DNA from: Arion vulgaris
Taxonomy: Eukaryota > Mollusca > Gastropoda > Stylommatophora > Arionidae
Assembly (NCBI GenBank): GCA_020796225.1
Contig: CM036755.1
Location: 19,028,817 to 19,092,816, forward strand
Reading direction: 5' to 3'
DNA length: 64,000 nucleotides
Of the stretch, positions 22,498 through 32,589 are shown piece after piece. How positions within the stretch are numbered: position 1 is the stretch's first letter; each line of letters begins with the position of its first letter. The notes under the pieces were generated by a model. That model had not been told where the DNA came from. It ran no database searches and saw nothing but the letters and a program-made list of their open reading frames with translations. Both the position numbers and the translations under genes were made by a program.

Positions 22498-22990
22498 TGT
22501 GTGGTGCTGGGGCTGCAAGGGAAGCAATGATCACATTGTGAGAACCATCTCAGTTTAAACAATTCATGAAACAAACATACATAGCCTAATTTTTTTCATA
22601 CAAAAATTGTAAGTACAATCATAATAATACTGTTCTATATTTAGCATGAGTAAGCTTATCAGGCAAGTTCTAACTGCCAGAGACAAGATATTGACAATTT
22701 TCTATCTTTCATCACAAAATGTTGATCTAAACTAGGTCTCTTCTTCTGCACTATCCCGCTATGAATTCAGACGTAGCCAGCACACTTTATGACGTTTCTT
22801 ACTGATTTTTGTGTGAAAACCTGCTTTCCTTATTATCAGTGTTCCCCTCCATACAGCTACCCTAGTAAATAAAAAGCTTCGCAGAAATCGGATGTGCTGG
22901 CCTACTTGTAAGAACATAACTGGCACAATGTACAATCGCTCTTAGACTGAGATCACATACAAATCACAAAGAGTAGTTTAACCCATTGAA
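22498..22990 (+). mobile_element. SINE family 7 copy with its middle replaced
   Basis: The family 7 head (GTGTGGTGCTGGGGCTGCAA) stops at about 22526. The downstream part restarts at 22857 with CTACCCTAGTAAATAAAAAG. Between them lies the 330-bp copy of 20923-21253 in place of roughly 60 bp of normal family 7 sequence. Confidence 0.8.
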
Positions 22991-23321
22991 CCATGGCCAC
23001 CGGTACCTTAAAAACCTCCTCTGAGCTCCTGAGCAAAAACAGCCAATATCAGAATAATATTAAAAACACGATAATTTAGTATACTAAAGTGCACTATACT
23101 TTGTTATTGACTTATCCCATCATCTCGGTTATTCCTGCTTATTATCTATTTGCAGAATACTAAGCTTTTTAATTGATTTGATATAATATGTGGGCACAGC
23201 CGTGAATACTCCCTTATATGTAGATTGTTCTCCAGATTGCACATATAGCTTGAATATTAATCGATGAAAACTATTCTTCATTGTCTAAATAATTGTTTAA
23301 CTCATTTTCTATATCCTTTTC
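22990..23321. other. unassigned AT-rich stretch
   Basis: No recognised feature. Confidence 0.4.
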
Positions 23322-23787
23322 ACGCCCGAGTGGTTACCGGCCCAAATTTGGGGTGTAAAGAATAGAACCACTGTTACCTGCCACGCATGTCATAAGAGGA
23401 GGTTTGACTGAAATCGGATCTATGTGTCCGCTAAGGAATGCTAACCCGAAACAAATGCTTGCAGAAAACGGATGCACCAGGCCGTAGGCGCATAACATGG
23501 TGCAACGACCCTCTCACAAAGAGCAATGGGATAGCGGATTCTACGGTCGTCAATCTGCCTCAGAGATTTAGCCATGCAGTAAGATGTCAACACAAATGAG
23601 GAAGTAGAAATCATAGGAATTATATCCTACAGAACAGCCCCCAGTATGCAGACTTGAGAAGAAAGAGGTGGCCCACTTACACTAGTGTCCAAGACAAACT
23701 GTATGGCATGGCTGATAATCTGAGGCAGACGGCTGCCTTTACTAGAGAATCAAAATCCTAATCTAGTGAGAACGCAGAAGAAGATAT
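23322..23787 (+). mobile_element. SINE family 5 copy
   Basis: A full plus-oriented copy from CGCCCGAGTGGTTACCGG to GAACGCAGAAGAAG, containing AGAGGTGGCCCACTTACACT and GACAAACTGTATGGCATGGC. ATATCC occurs just upstream and just downstream. Confidence 0.8.
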
Positions 23788-23886
23788 CCGTATCAGAGTA
23801 ATGACATTATAAGTCTAATTCATGTTCAGAACATTAGACTTATTAATTCTAATCACTTTCAACAGCGTGCTCTCTTGTTATCCTTT

Positions 23887-24141
23887 CTTCTTCTTCTTCT
23901 TTGCATTCGTTCTTCACGACCAATTTTAATCACTCTTTGTGATATGTTTGGTCTTTGCCAAGAACGTGTATACGTTGCACATTGGTTTGGTAGGCCCCTA
24001 ACGCATAGACCTCTACACGTTTAGGACATGTGCATCCGATTTCTGCCATACCTCCTTAGTCGCCTCCTACGACATGCATGGCAGGTAACAGTGGTTCCAT
24101 TCTTTACACCCCAAATTTGGGCCCGGTAACCACTCGGGCGA
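23887..24141 (-). mobile_element. SINE family 6 copy with 12-bp target duplication
   Basis: TTGTTATCCTTT flanks it on both sides (23875-23886 and 24142-24153). It shares the head of family 5 (CCCGAGTGGTTACCGGGCCC). The remainder differs: ACGTGTAGAGGTCTATGCGT, AACCAATGTGCAACG, and a tail in AAGAAGAAGAAG. Confidence 0.87.
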
Positions 24142-24312
24142 TTGTTATCCTTTTAGAGTGACCATTTCCAAAATTTTCAGCACATTTTTTCAACATGGAA
24201 ATACTTAACTAATTACATTATCAGTACAAGACAATATCAGACAACCGCATCCACCTTCTTACTAAACCATGTAGAGCATGTGGCTTGTGTTTGACGCCAC
24301 ATTTGTACACAA

Positions 24313-24318
24313 TTTATT
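24313..24318 (-). promoter_or_regulatory. possible poly(A) signal of the TMEM64-like gene
   Basis: AATAAA on the minus strand, about 490 bp past the stop codon at 24808, with a SINE in between. Position and motif are compatible, but nothing else supports it. Confidence 0.25.
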
Positions 24319-24383
24319 TTCAAATATTGAAAAATAATGATAAACTCTTCTCAAACCCATATTTCAGGATATGCAATAAAGTT

Positions 24384-24622
24384 TTAAAACAGGATTGACT
24401 TAATTGCACCAGGTTTTACCCCATTTGGTTCGGTCCCTCTCCGCAGAAATGGCACACCATCTGCCGAGAGTATTGCACAAAGCGTGAACCTCGTAGCTCC
24501 GGCAACAATCCTAGGTCTCTGGGAAAAAATGCACCCGTGAACAGAACGGTGCTGCCTGGATTCGAACCCACAACCTTCGACTAACAAAGCAACGGCTTAA
24601 CTACTTTGCCACAGAGACCCCT
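24384..24622 (-). mobile_element. SINE family 2 copy
   Basis: A full minus-oriented copy. On the minus strand it starts GGTCTCTGTGGCAAAGTAGT, has an intact B box (GGTTCGAATCC), and ends near TTAAGTCAATCC. It would lie in the 3' UTR or just downstream of the TMEM64-like gene. Confidence 0.85.
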
Positions 24623-24807
24623 AATACAATGTTTATATTCAATACCGAAATCACAAGTAAACAAGTGGTTGATATGGAGCATTCGATGAAGAAGAAAAAT
24701 CAGTGGTTTGAGGTTAAAGCAATATATGAAGACAAGTTATGGTTGAGTTTTTCAACAATACATCACAGTCTGGACTTTCCAACAAGGTCTACATTATTTC
24801 TAAACTA

Positions 24808-24954
24808 TTAAATCCCCTCTTCCACACTAGAAGTTCTTGTGCCTTCATTTATAGGCAATGTTGTGGATAACTGGTCGGATTCATCCATTGTTTTCTTGAG
24901 TTCAACTCTGGCTTTGCGGATCACAAACCACAATAGGACCACTGAGATCAAGAT
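24808..24954 (-). CDS. TMEM64: TMEM64-like, coding exon 5 (C-terminus)
   Basis: Residues 309-356 plus stop TAA. It begins in phase 0 after a pyrimidine-rich acceptor (TTTCTTCTTTCAG). The hydrophobic ILISVVLLWFVI is the last membrane segment, followed by the charged RKARVELKKTMDESDQ and a Ser/Thr/Glu-rich tail. The pattern VxRARVEL after the last membrane segment is typical of TMEM64. Confidence 0.92.
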   Translation of the reverse strand: MLISVVLLWFVIRKARVELKKTMDESDQLSTTLPINEGTRTSSVEEGI

Positions 24955-25024
24955 CTGAAAGAAGAAATTATGAAAACACTTTTTAAGTATTAAAAAAAAA
25001 ACACCAAAAAAACTAGTTACTGCA

Positions 25025-25190
25025 TCTAATACCACTTATTAGGCGATGTAGAACAGGAGGGGAACATGTGTTTGTGGAATTTAATGGTTAGTGCAGTCGC
25101 AGCAAAACTGTTCAGGTTATGATTTTTATTTATGCTCCAGACAGAAAAAAATAACATAAAACTTTGATGCGGAAGGACATCGTCTAACCT
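25025..25190 (-). mobile_element. SINE family 1 copy, head degraded
   Basis: Reads on the plus strand CACTTATTAGGCGATGTAGA, TGTGGAATTTAATGG, AACTGTTCAGGTTATGATTT. It corresponds to the tail and body of family 1; the tRNA-like part is mostly lost. Lies in TMEM64 intron 4. Confidence 0.75.
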
Positions 25191-25194
25191 CTGC

Positions 25195-26250
25195 TCTCTT
25201 CTTTTTCTTCTCGTTCGCTGATGTTCAATGTCTACACAATAAGTCCAGTTCTCTGGATGTATGTTGTTGTGTTTGTTAGTTCATCAAAGCTTCCAAACAG
25301 CTTTGTGTTGATGTCTGTCTCTGTTGGCCAGTGTTCTTTCCGCAGTTGATTCATTAAGTGACAATCTTACAGGATGTGTTCGGCTGTCTGTCCACATGCA
25401 CATGTGGGTGAAGAAGTTTTAGTCTGTGTAAGTGTCTGTTCAGTTTGTTGTGTCCAGTTCTGAGTTGAAACAATATCACCTGCCTTGCTCTATCTAGATA
25501 ATGGTAATTATCTCTTTGCTGGTCTTCTTTTCTAATGGCATTGATGAGCGTTTTCTTTTCCAGGAAAGTGATTATTTGATTCCTTTGTTCCTGTGTTGCT
25601 CCTTCCTTAGCTAATTTGTCTGCTCTCTCGGTTCCTGGTATGCCAGTGTGCTGGTATCCACTGCAGCTCCACCCTTCTTTTGGTATTTAGCTCACTTAGT
25701 GTTTCTTTTAGTTCTGGCAGCTTTTCACTATCTAGGGCAGCGTTTCCCAAAGTGGGCGGTACTGCCCCCCCACCAGTGGGCACTGAAGTGGGCGATAGTA
25801 GGTTCAGAAGAATTTGGGGAGGGAGGTGTTTATGCGATTAGAGGTCGATGGTTCCTTAAAGAAGAAATTAATAATACAAATATAAAATAAATTTTCGTGA
25901 TTTTGCGATTAAATAATCATTAAAAATTTTAATTCTGCGTTTCAATTCATCTTATGCCCGTCTTACACGATCCCTTTTCTGCATATAATCATTTGAAAAA
26001 TGACCATGTATTACAGAAATATATATCAATTTTCTAGTCAAAGAGAAAATAGAGAATGTATTTATGTGTGGTGGTGGGGGTGGGTGGCGGCAAACTGTCA
26101 TAATGTGGAGGGGCCCGCGTTGCAAAGTTGGTGATGGGCGAAACAATTTGGGAATCTATTATCTAGGGCTTGCAATACGGACAGTGCAACCTCTGCTCTA
26201 ATACTACCTCAACTAGCAGTATGTTTGTTGAGCTTCCTTGCATACCGCTG
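25195..26250 (-). pseudogene. LINE RNase H-domain relic, split by a MITE
   Basis: The minus strand encodes RVELQWIPAHTGIPGTERAD, then KLAKEGATQEQRNQIITFLE, and RTGHNKLNRHLHRLKLL. This is the RNase H and C-terminal region of I-type LINEs, here with stops. A 423-bp hAT MITE (25738-26160) interrupts it, and coding similarity resumes at 26161-26250. Sits in TMEM64 intron 4. Confidence 0.82.
25738..26160. mobile_element. 423-bp non-autonomous hAT element, copy 1
   Basis: A perfect 8-bp target duplication, ATCTAGGG, lies at 25730-25737 and 26161-26168. One end is CAGCGTTTCCCAAAGTGGGC; the other, reversed, is AATAGATTCCCAAATTG. The core is non-coding and matches, in reverse, the element at 34175-34622. 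Confidence 0.92.
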
Positions 26251-26275
26251 TAATATATTTAGTTGTCTATGCTTA

Positions 26276-26312
26276 AGCGTCTGGCCGAATGGATTAGAGC
26301 GTGGGCTCCCTT
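26276..26312 (+). mobile_element. SINE family 1 head fragment
   Basis: GCGTCTGGCCGAATGGATTA with the following GAGCGTGGGCTCCC, then abrupt loss of similarity. A second tiny fragment (about 29962-29998, GAGTCTGGCCAAATGGATTA) lies in intron 3. Confidence 0.6.
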
Positions 26313-26394
26313 TGGCCTCAAAACCACTGTATCTGAATGGTAGTACTCATTGTGGTGTACTGCTAGATGGTAATCGTGTTACATAAAACATGTT

Positions 26395-26505
26395 ACATGG
26401 CCGAACCGATTGGTTTGTTGTTTCTTGATATGCTCTAGCACTGCTGTTGTTCCTACAAGTCTCTCATAATCATGTTTTAAAATTCTTGTCAGACTGCCTG
26501 TAAAG
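26395..26505 (-). pseudogene. LINE fragment
   Basis: The minus strand resembles the segment just upstream of the WFGH motif in RT-type LINEs (compare 58495-58690, TTTCTTGATATATTCTAGCA). Short and frameshifted. Confidence 0.4.
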
Positions 26506-26512
26506 ATCTTCT

Positions 26513-26752
26513 TCTTTGCATTCATTCGTTGCGATCAATTTTAGTCACTCTTTGTGATATGTTTGATCTTTGCCAAAAACGTGTATATGTTGCACATTGG
26601 TTTGGTAGGCCCCTAACGCATAGACTTCTACACGTTTAGGACACGTGCATCCGATTTCAGCCAAACCTCCTTAGTCGCCTCTTACATGTCTGGCAGGTAA
26701 CAGTGGTTCTAATCTTTACACCCCAAATTTGGGCCCGGTAACCACTCAGGTG
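26513..26752 (-). mobile_element. SINE family 6 copy
   Basis: Same structure as 23887-24141. It is flanked by near-identical TGTAAAGAT and TATAAAGAT, a likely decayed target duplication. Confidence 0.75.
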
Positions 26753-26754
26753 TC

Positions 26755-27262
26755 TATAAAGATGAATCTTCTTTTGTTATCACACTGTTACTGGGTTTTT
26801 GCGAAGTGTGGTTTTCTGTTTTTATCTTGTACTGTTCTGGATTGTTATTTATGCTCTTTGACAGGATTCTGCTATGTCATCTAACCATCTTTTTGTGGTC
26901 TTCCTCTCGTCTTCTTTCCTGATGTTCTGTTGTAGAAGACTCTGTATACTGTGGAGATTGGTTGCATTCTTATTAAGTAGCCGAACCACTTCATTCTTTG
27001 TTTCTCAATGTAATTCAAGCAAGGTTCTGTTACAACTTTCTCTTACTATGCTAATGTTAGTGACTCTGTCTTTTCTAGTGTTGTTGGTAACTTTTTGCAG
27101 GCTCCGCATTTCATATGCAGTTATTTTTTGTGACTGCGTTTTGCTCATTGTCCATGTTTGGCCCTGGTAACACAAAGCAGGTATGGTAATGCTGCTGATC
27201 ATCTGTTGTTTAGCGGTCAGTGAGATTTTTGGGTGCCTTAACAATGGGGCCATCTGGTAGGT
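26755..27262 (-). pseudogene. LINE C-terminal and 3'-end relic
   Basis: Same LINE as 11690-12400. The minus strand carries QMAPLLRHPKISLTAKQQMI and SSITIPALCYQGQTWTM, then ITAYEMRSLQKVTNNTRKDR. It also contains a degraded single equivalent of the satellite unit near 26775-26810. Lies in TMEM64 intron 4. Confidence 0.8.
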
Positions 27263-27279
27263 AACAGCATTTGCAAAGA

Positions 27280-27765
27280 TGTATAATACCATATATATAT
27301 ATCATCTATAACATCTTTCCCATTCGATGTCTCCGCAAGATTATGAACATCAGGTGGTACGACAAGATAACCAACTCTGAAGTACTGCAACGTGCAAAAC
27401 TGCCTTCCATCATGGGCATGCTCAGCAGTAGACGACTAAGATGGTTGGGACATGTGAGAAGAATGGAAACTTGCCGCATACCAAAACAAATGTTGTTCTG
27501 TGAACTTTCGGAGGAAGAGGCACCAGGGCAGACCACTGCTCAGATATAAAGATGTCTGCAAAGCCTCAATGAAAAACTTTTCTATAAGTCCCAGCACATG
27601 GGAGGGACTAGCTGATGACAGAGTTGTGTGGAAAGCCAAATTACAAAAGGGTGCAGAGTCTTTTGAGAAGAGACATGTACGAGCTGAACGACAAGAGAGA
27701 AAGCGAAAACTCAGAAGTTGTCACAGTAAAACACTTGCCAATTGACCGTCTGTAAAGATGAAAAA
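27280..27765 (+). pseudogene. LINE C-terminal relic
   Basis: Two overlapping frames give FPIRCLRKIMNIRWYDKITN, RLRWLGHVRRMETCRIPKQM, then KRHQGRPLLRYKDVCKASMK and a basic tail ending in a stop. A frameshift near 27500-27545 separates them. Partner of the inverted copy at 16575-16985. In TMEM64 intron 4. Confidence 0.82.
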
Positions 27766-27829
27766 GGCCATATATATATATATCCATCCAGTCACACTAT
27801 ATATTTACATTCAAGTAGTAGTATGAGCT

Positions 27830-28625
27830 GTGCGGAATGTCGCGTTCATCACAGTCAACCTGAAAAACCCAGTCTCTAGCAAGTTTTTCAGCTTCCTCCA
27901 GCATCACATTCAAGGTTTCTTTGATGTCCTGCTGCCACCTACGTCTTGGTCATCCCCTGCCTTGTATTCCAGGAACCATGCCTTCCATTACAGTTCTCTC
28001 CAGATCGCTCTGACGTTTAACGTGGACAAAATATTTAATCTTTCGAGACATGATGTTATTTATGAGTCAATGCTCCTGGATATGCAGGTCTTGTAGGATG
28101 TCTTTGTTTCTTCTCTTCTCTGTCCAGGATGTTCTAAGAAATTTTCTGTAACACTTTGTTTCAAAAGCTTCAATTTTGTTGTTTAATGTTTGTGTTATGG
28201 TCCACGCTTTGCATCCATATGTTGCCACAAAGAATATGCATGTTCTCAGAAGTCTTACTTTTGTTTCTTTGTTTGTGTCGTGCCATAGGTAGTCTTCTTC
28301 TAACTTCTTTCTGACAATCTCCATTGTTGTTAATTAAAGAGATAAGATATTTCAAATCTGTGACATTCTCAATGTCTTCATTATTTATGGTAATTTTGGG
28401 TTGAGATTTTGCTTTGTCGATGGATATTATTTTAGTTTTCTTTGTATTCAGAAAAAAGGTTATGATCTTCACTGTTTTTTGGCAGATTGAGTTAGCTGTT
28501 CCAAACCAGTGACACTATTTGAGAGGAGAACTGTGTCATCGACCTACTGTAAATCTGGGATCATATTTCCATCAATTGTAAACAGGTCAAAAGATTTGTG
28601 GTAGATATATACGGACCAAGCAAAT
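27830..28625 (-). pseudogene. LINE reverse transcriptase relic including the catalytic box
   Basis: The minus strand carries VDDTVLLSNSVTGLEQL (RT motif with Asp-Asp, preceded by a stop), then NTKKTKIISIDKAKSQPKI, CGNIWMQSVDH, and in a shifted frame ATYGCKAWTITQTLNNKIEA and RTSWTEKRRNKDILQDLHI. Several frameshifts make it inactive. It ends about 75 bp from the exon 4 donor of TMEM64. Confidence 0.85.
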
Positions 28626-28702
28626 TATACATAATAATTTCTACTGTCATGAGATGTCAATATTGGGTATCTAGAATGTTCCATTGATATAAAACAACCA
28701 AC

Positions 28703-28864
28703 CTGAACCCCAAATATGAAGAAGCCTGTCAATTGATTGCTGTCGGCAGACATGAGATCTTGCATGCTCCTGAGGGTGGACCCCATATAACAATTGAGAA
28801 CTGCCATGGGAAATAAGCCTCCAACACTGGATACCAAGAGCCGTAAGACAGATATATTAGATAA
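28703..28864 (-). CDS. TMEM64: TMEM64-like, coding exon 4
   Basis: Residues 255-308 in phase 0 at both ends (162 nt). The acceptor is ATCTCAACAG. The donor is CAG followed by GTTGGT, a weak match beyond the GT. The product contains SSVGGLFPMAVLNCYMGSTL and RSMQDLM, matching the TMEM64 region with [20 protein letters not shown] in vertebrates, then LTGFFIFGVQ at the start of the final membrane region. Confidence 0.93.
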
Positions 28865-28954
28865 CTGTTGAGATAAAAACAGCAGAATCAAGTTTATATA
28901 TGAAATAATTGCAACAAACATATGGGGGAGCATAGGGCTACACTACTACTACTG

Positions 28955-29400
28955 CTTGATTGGACCATCGGCGGTGCACTTAGGAGGTCTATGTGGCGTA
29001 GATGTCTGGTGCTCGCCTCTTGTGTCAAAGGTACCAGGTTCACTCCCTCGTAGAGCCATCTGGATATTTTCCCAGAGATCCCTGATCTTAGCATAAGTGA
29101 GATTAACTTCCTTGTTCTATCAGAGACGGACGATAAAATGCAGGTCCCATATTCAATTTGAGCATGTAAGAGAACCCTTGGCAGTTCAAAATCGAGAAGA
29201 GCAGGCTGGAAAGCTGATACCCGGGCAAAATTCATTAGTAAAAATTAAAAATAAAATTCCTGCAAAAATATCTTCACCATTACATTGGGTACCCTCGCCG
29301 GTGTTACGGAGTTAGTGCACTGCAGCTGAGATCTTCCTGTGTAAGAAGGAGATCGGAACACACATGGTTACTCACCTAAGTGCAGTGATGATGGTTCTAT
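28955..29400 (+). mobile_element. SINE family 4 copy, right arm of an inverted pair
   Basis: Head GTCTATGTGGCGTAGATGTC with a B-box-like CAGGTTCACTCCC; body with AGAGATCCCTGATCTTAGC; tail AGTGATGATGGTTCTATCAA. Tail-to-tail with the next entry. Lies in TMEM64 intron 3. Confidence 0.85.
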
Positions 29401-29755
29401 CAATCAATCAATGCACTTCAGTGAGTAATCATGTGTGCTTTCTTACACAGAAAGATCTCAGTGGCAGTGAACGAACTCCGCAGCACCGGCACGACAGATG
29501 TAATTTAGAAGATGGTGAAGATATTTTGAGGAATGTTATTTTTTAAAAAGTTTTCCCAATGAATTTTGACAGAGCAAAGCTGTTTTTATTCTACGTTTTA
29601 TCATCTGTCCCCGATAGGACTAGGAACTAGGTCTCACCTACGCTGAGATCAGGGATCTCTGGAAAAATAACCTGATTGCTCCACAATTGGACGAACTTAG
29701 TTCCTTTGTAACGAAAGGTGAGCACCTAACCTTGCGCCACAGCGACTCAGAAAAT
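29400..29755 (-). mobile_element. SINE family 4 copy, second arm of the inverted pair
   Basis: The reverse orientation of family 4, starting at the shared centre (TCAATCAATCAATGCAC) and running through CACAGAAAGATCTCAGTGGC and ATCAGGGATCTCTGGAAAAA to a degraded head. In TMEM64 intron 3. Confidence 0.8.
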
Positions 29756-30019
29756 TCATTAGAAAGATTAAAAAAACACAACTAACAAACACATAATCTA
29801 TTTTCCTTCCTTCCGTTCACTTGAAATATTGTCTATATTTTCAATGTTATCTCTTGTATAAACTTCACTGTCTTTTGTAGCTCACACATAGGTCAGTGAA
29901 GTTTTCGGTCCAGTGTTGTTTCATTAGGGCCAGTGAGTTTGCCTTATTATAGTATTGTTGGAGAGTCTGGCCAAATGGATTACAGCAGGTCAGATCTATT
30001 TTTCAATATCATTAAATCG

Positions 30020-30290
30020 CTTGTCCTCAGCAGAACTTTGCCACATTGACAGTCTTTCGGAATTTCTCTTATAAGCCAGATGTCCCGCCTCTGCAGGCAT
30101 CATGCTCAAAACCATCAGTTACATCCTGAATCCATCTTCTCCGTGGTCTTCCTCTTTTTTTCTTTGCTGAGATGTCTCCATTAATAATGGTCTTCTCCAA
30201 CCCTTCATGTCTTTTTATATGTCCAAAATACTTCAATTTTTAAATTCTTATTTGTAGCATCAGCCAGTTTTCTTTGATTCTGTAACTGGC
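30020..30290 (-). pseudogene. LINE C-terminal relic
   Basis: The minus strand resembles the (Y/F)FGHIKRH.GLEK.I.EG region followed by an RKTTEKMDSGCN-like basic stretch, with frame breaks. Comparable to 12490-12975 and 34683-34985. Confidence 0.6.
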
Positions 30291-30294
30291 CTAT

Positions 30295-30413
30295 TTTTAG
30301 TTCTTAAAAATGCATGGGAAAAAAATTGCTTTCAAACTGTCCGCAGCAGAGTTTGAACCAGGTACTCTTGGTTTGTGTTCGAGCTCACTACCGCTTAAGC
30401 TACAGACACCCAC
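30295..30413 (-). mobile_element. SINE family 3 fragment
   Basis: The tRNA-like head and first part of the body (on plus: AGCAGAGTTTGAACCAGGTA, GAGCTCACTACCGCTTAAGC), about 45 bp from the exon 3 donor of TMEM64. Confidence 0.8.
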
Positions 30414-30456
30414 AAGCATATATTACCTGAACAAAATAATACAAAGTGGGACTTAC

Positions 30457-30691
30457 AGAAAACAAAGCATTTTGTAGGCCAAAGGGTATCGGGGTCAACC
30501 TGGTCAGTGCTATAACCTTCATGCCATGCGGACCACTGACAACATTCACAATAGCTTCAACCTTTCTGGAGTAGAAGTGAGACCGCAGGTACCCAGAACA
30601 CATGATCCTCATGATAGGTATTGCTATGAGAAGTCCGATAGTCACACACAATGTGACCACTGGTGGTCCAACAATTAATCCATACAGGTAT
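30457..30691 (-). CDS. TMEM64: TMEM64-like, coding exon 3
   Basis: Residue 176 (last base) to 254; 235 nt. The acceptor is TTCCCCAG after a long pyrimidine/CT-repeat tract, and the donor is TCT followed by GTAAGT. It codes for YLYGLIVG, the hydrophobic VVTLCVTIGLLIAIPI, the conserved GMKVIALTRLTPIPFGLQNA and LFS, the most diagnostic part of TMEM64-type VTT domains. The LARLTPIPFGLQNAVFS pattern in vertebrate TMEM64 is nearly the same. Confidence 0.95.
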
Positions 30692-30751
30692 CTGGGGAAC
30701 ATGAGAACAAGGATTACAGATGACATGAGACAATGAGAAAATGTGGTTGAA

Positions 30752-30777
30752 AGAGAGACAGAGAGAGAGAGAGAGAC
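30752..30777. repeat. (GA)n microsatellite near the exon 3 acceptor
   Basis: GAGAGACAGAGAGAGAGAGA and the next few bases; on the transcribed strand it is a CT tract 60-85 bp upstream of the exon 3 acceptor, so it may extend the polypyrimidine region. Confidence 0.8.
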
Positions 30778-30833
30778 AATGTGGCTGAAATATGAGGTAA
30801 GAGAGGGAATAAGGTTAAAAACAAAACAAGTTT

Positions 30834-31249
30834 CGCCCGAGTAGTTACCGGGGCCAAAATTTGGAGTGTAAAAATAGAACCACTGTTACCTGCCATGCAT
30901 GTCGTAAGAGGCGACTAAGGAGGTTTGGCTGAAATCGGATGCACGTGTCCGCTAGGGAATGCTAACCCGAAACAAATGATTGCAGAAAACGGATGCACCA
31001 GACCAATCTGCCTCAGAGATTTAGCCACGCAGTAAGAATTCAGACCTACCATCACAAGGGTGGCCAAAACTTACTACGAGAAGAGGTCAGCACAAATGGG
31101 GAAGCAAAAATCATAGGGATTATATCCTACAGAGGTGGCCCACTTACACTAGTGTCCTAGACAAACTGTATGGCGTGGCGGATAATCTGAGGCAGACAGC
31201 TGTCTATATTAGAGAATCCGAGGTCCCAATCTAGTGAGAACGCAGAAGA
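30834..31249 (+). mobile_element. SINE family 5 copy with 10-bp target duplication
   Basis: AAACAAGTTT flanks both ends (30824-30833 and 31250-31259). It runs from CGCCCGAGTAGTTACCGG to GAACGCAGAAG. In TMEM64 intron 2, opposite to the gene. Confidence 0.88.
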
Positions 31250-31329
31250 AAACAAGTTTGAGATAAAAAAAAAAAAACCAAAGAGAAAATTGCGAAATGA
31301 AAAAAAAACCCAAATGCAGCAACTAAGAA

Positions 31330-32066
31330 AAAGGAAGATAATGAAATATACAAAATAGTGGAGACTCTGAGACAATATTGAAAAAAGTGAGTTACAACAT
31401 AATGGAGACACTGAAAACATTGAAAGGTTGAGATACAAGATAGTGGAAACACTGAGAAAATATTGAGTTACATGATATTGGAAATGTATCAATCCTAACA
31501 TATGCCAGGAATGGTTGGAAAATGACTAAAGATATAGAAAGCAAGTTGAATGCATTTGAAAATAGATGCCTGCGAAAAATAATGAACATAAAATGGAACC
31601 AATCCAGGAGAAGTGATAAAATCAGAGAAATGTCTGGTCAACCACTAGTAACAACTGTTATAAGAAAGAGAAGATGGAGAACACATATATATGTTGAACA
31701 CACCTTGAGAAGGAATTATCAGAGAATATCAAAGCAGGCATTGAAGTGGGATGCAAAGGGTTCAAGAAAGAGAGAATCGTCTAAGGAGACCCTGAAATGA
31801 ACTTTGCTGAGAGGCAAGAAACATCGGACTTAGTTCCATGGAGGACATTGAGTTGCCCAGGATAGGAGCAGTATGGAGAAATTGCTAGCAGGCCCTATGT
31901 AGAGGTATGAGAGGAATTATTATTATTATTAAGATAGTGAAAACACTGAGAAGATATTGAGTTACATTATAGTGGAAACACTGAGAAAATACTGAAAGAT
32001 TGAGTTACAAAATAGTGGAAACACTGAGAAAATACTGAAAGATTGAGTTACAAGATAGTGGAAACA
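31330..32066. repeat. about 45-bp tandem repeat split by LINE and SINE insertions
   Basis: The unit contains GATAGTGGAAACACTGAGAA and a variable AATA(T/C)TGAAAGATTGAGTTACA part. Segments lie at 31330-31484, 31930-32066 and, after a SINE, 32508-32530. A LINE end (31484-31930) and a family 4 SINE (32066-32508) interrupt it. Confidence 0.85.
31484..31930 (+). pseudogene. LINE pol C-terminus with ATT-repeat tail
   Basis: Encodes MTKDIESKLNAFENRCLRKI then MNIKWNQSRRSDKIREMSGQ, KRRWRTHIYVEHTLRR and ALKWDAKGSRKRESSKET, the RTE-like C-terminus, followed by stops and a (TTA)n tail at about 31918-31931. The same LINE occurs inverted at 62620-63010. Confidence 0.85.
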
Positions 32067-32508
32067 TTGATTGATAGATAGGACCATCATCATTGCACTT
32101 TGGTGAGTTACCATGTGTGCTCCGATCTCTTTCTTACACAGGAAGATCTCAGCCGCAGAGCACAAACTCTGTAGCACCGACGAGGGGCCCCGATGTAATT
32201 TTGAAGACGGTGAAAATATTTTGTAGAAATTTTATGTTTAATCTTCTCCTAATGAATTTTGCCCGGGCAGCGGCTTTCCAGCATGTCTTCTCAATTTTGA
32301 ACTGCCAAGGGTACTTTTATGTGCTCAAATTCAACACAGGATCTACGTTTTATTGCCCGTCTCCTATAGGACTAGGAACTCCATCTCACCTGCACTGAGA
32401 TCAGGGATCTCTGGAAAAATATCCTGATGGCTCCCAGGGAAGTGAACCGGTTACCCTTGGCATGAGAGGCAAGCACCTAACCTTTACGCTACAGAGGCCC
32501 CCAAACAC
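32066..32508 (-). mobile_element. SINE family 4 copy
   Basis: Minus-oriented and nearly complete, from the tail TTGATTGATAGATAGGACCA to the head CTCTGTAGCGTAAAGGTTAG (minus). AAACATTG and AAACACTG flank it, a likely target duplication in the 45-bp repeat. Confidence 0.85.
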
Positions 32509-32589
32509 TGAGAAAATATTAAAAGAGATGAGTAAATCTTCTTTCTGTCTTCTTTTGTCCTTCTCTCCTTTTTTCCCGCCACGCATAGC

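Noticed and set aside
31157..31501. Hydrophobic minus-strand frame of 114 codons
   Set aside because: Phe/Leu richness comes from A-rich and tandem repeat sequence read in reverse.
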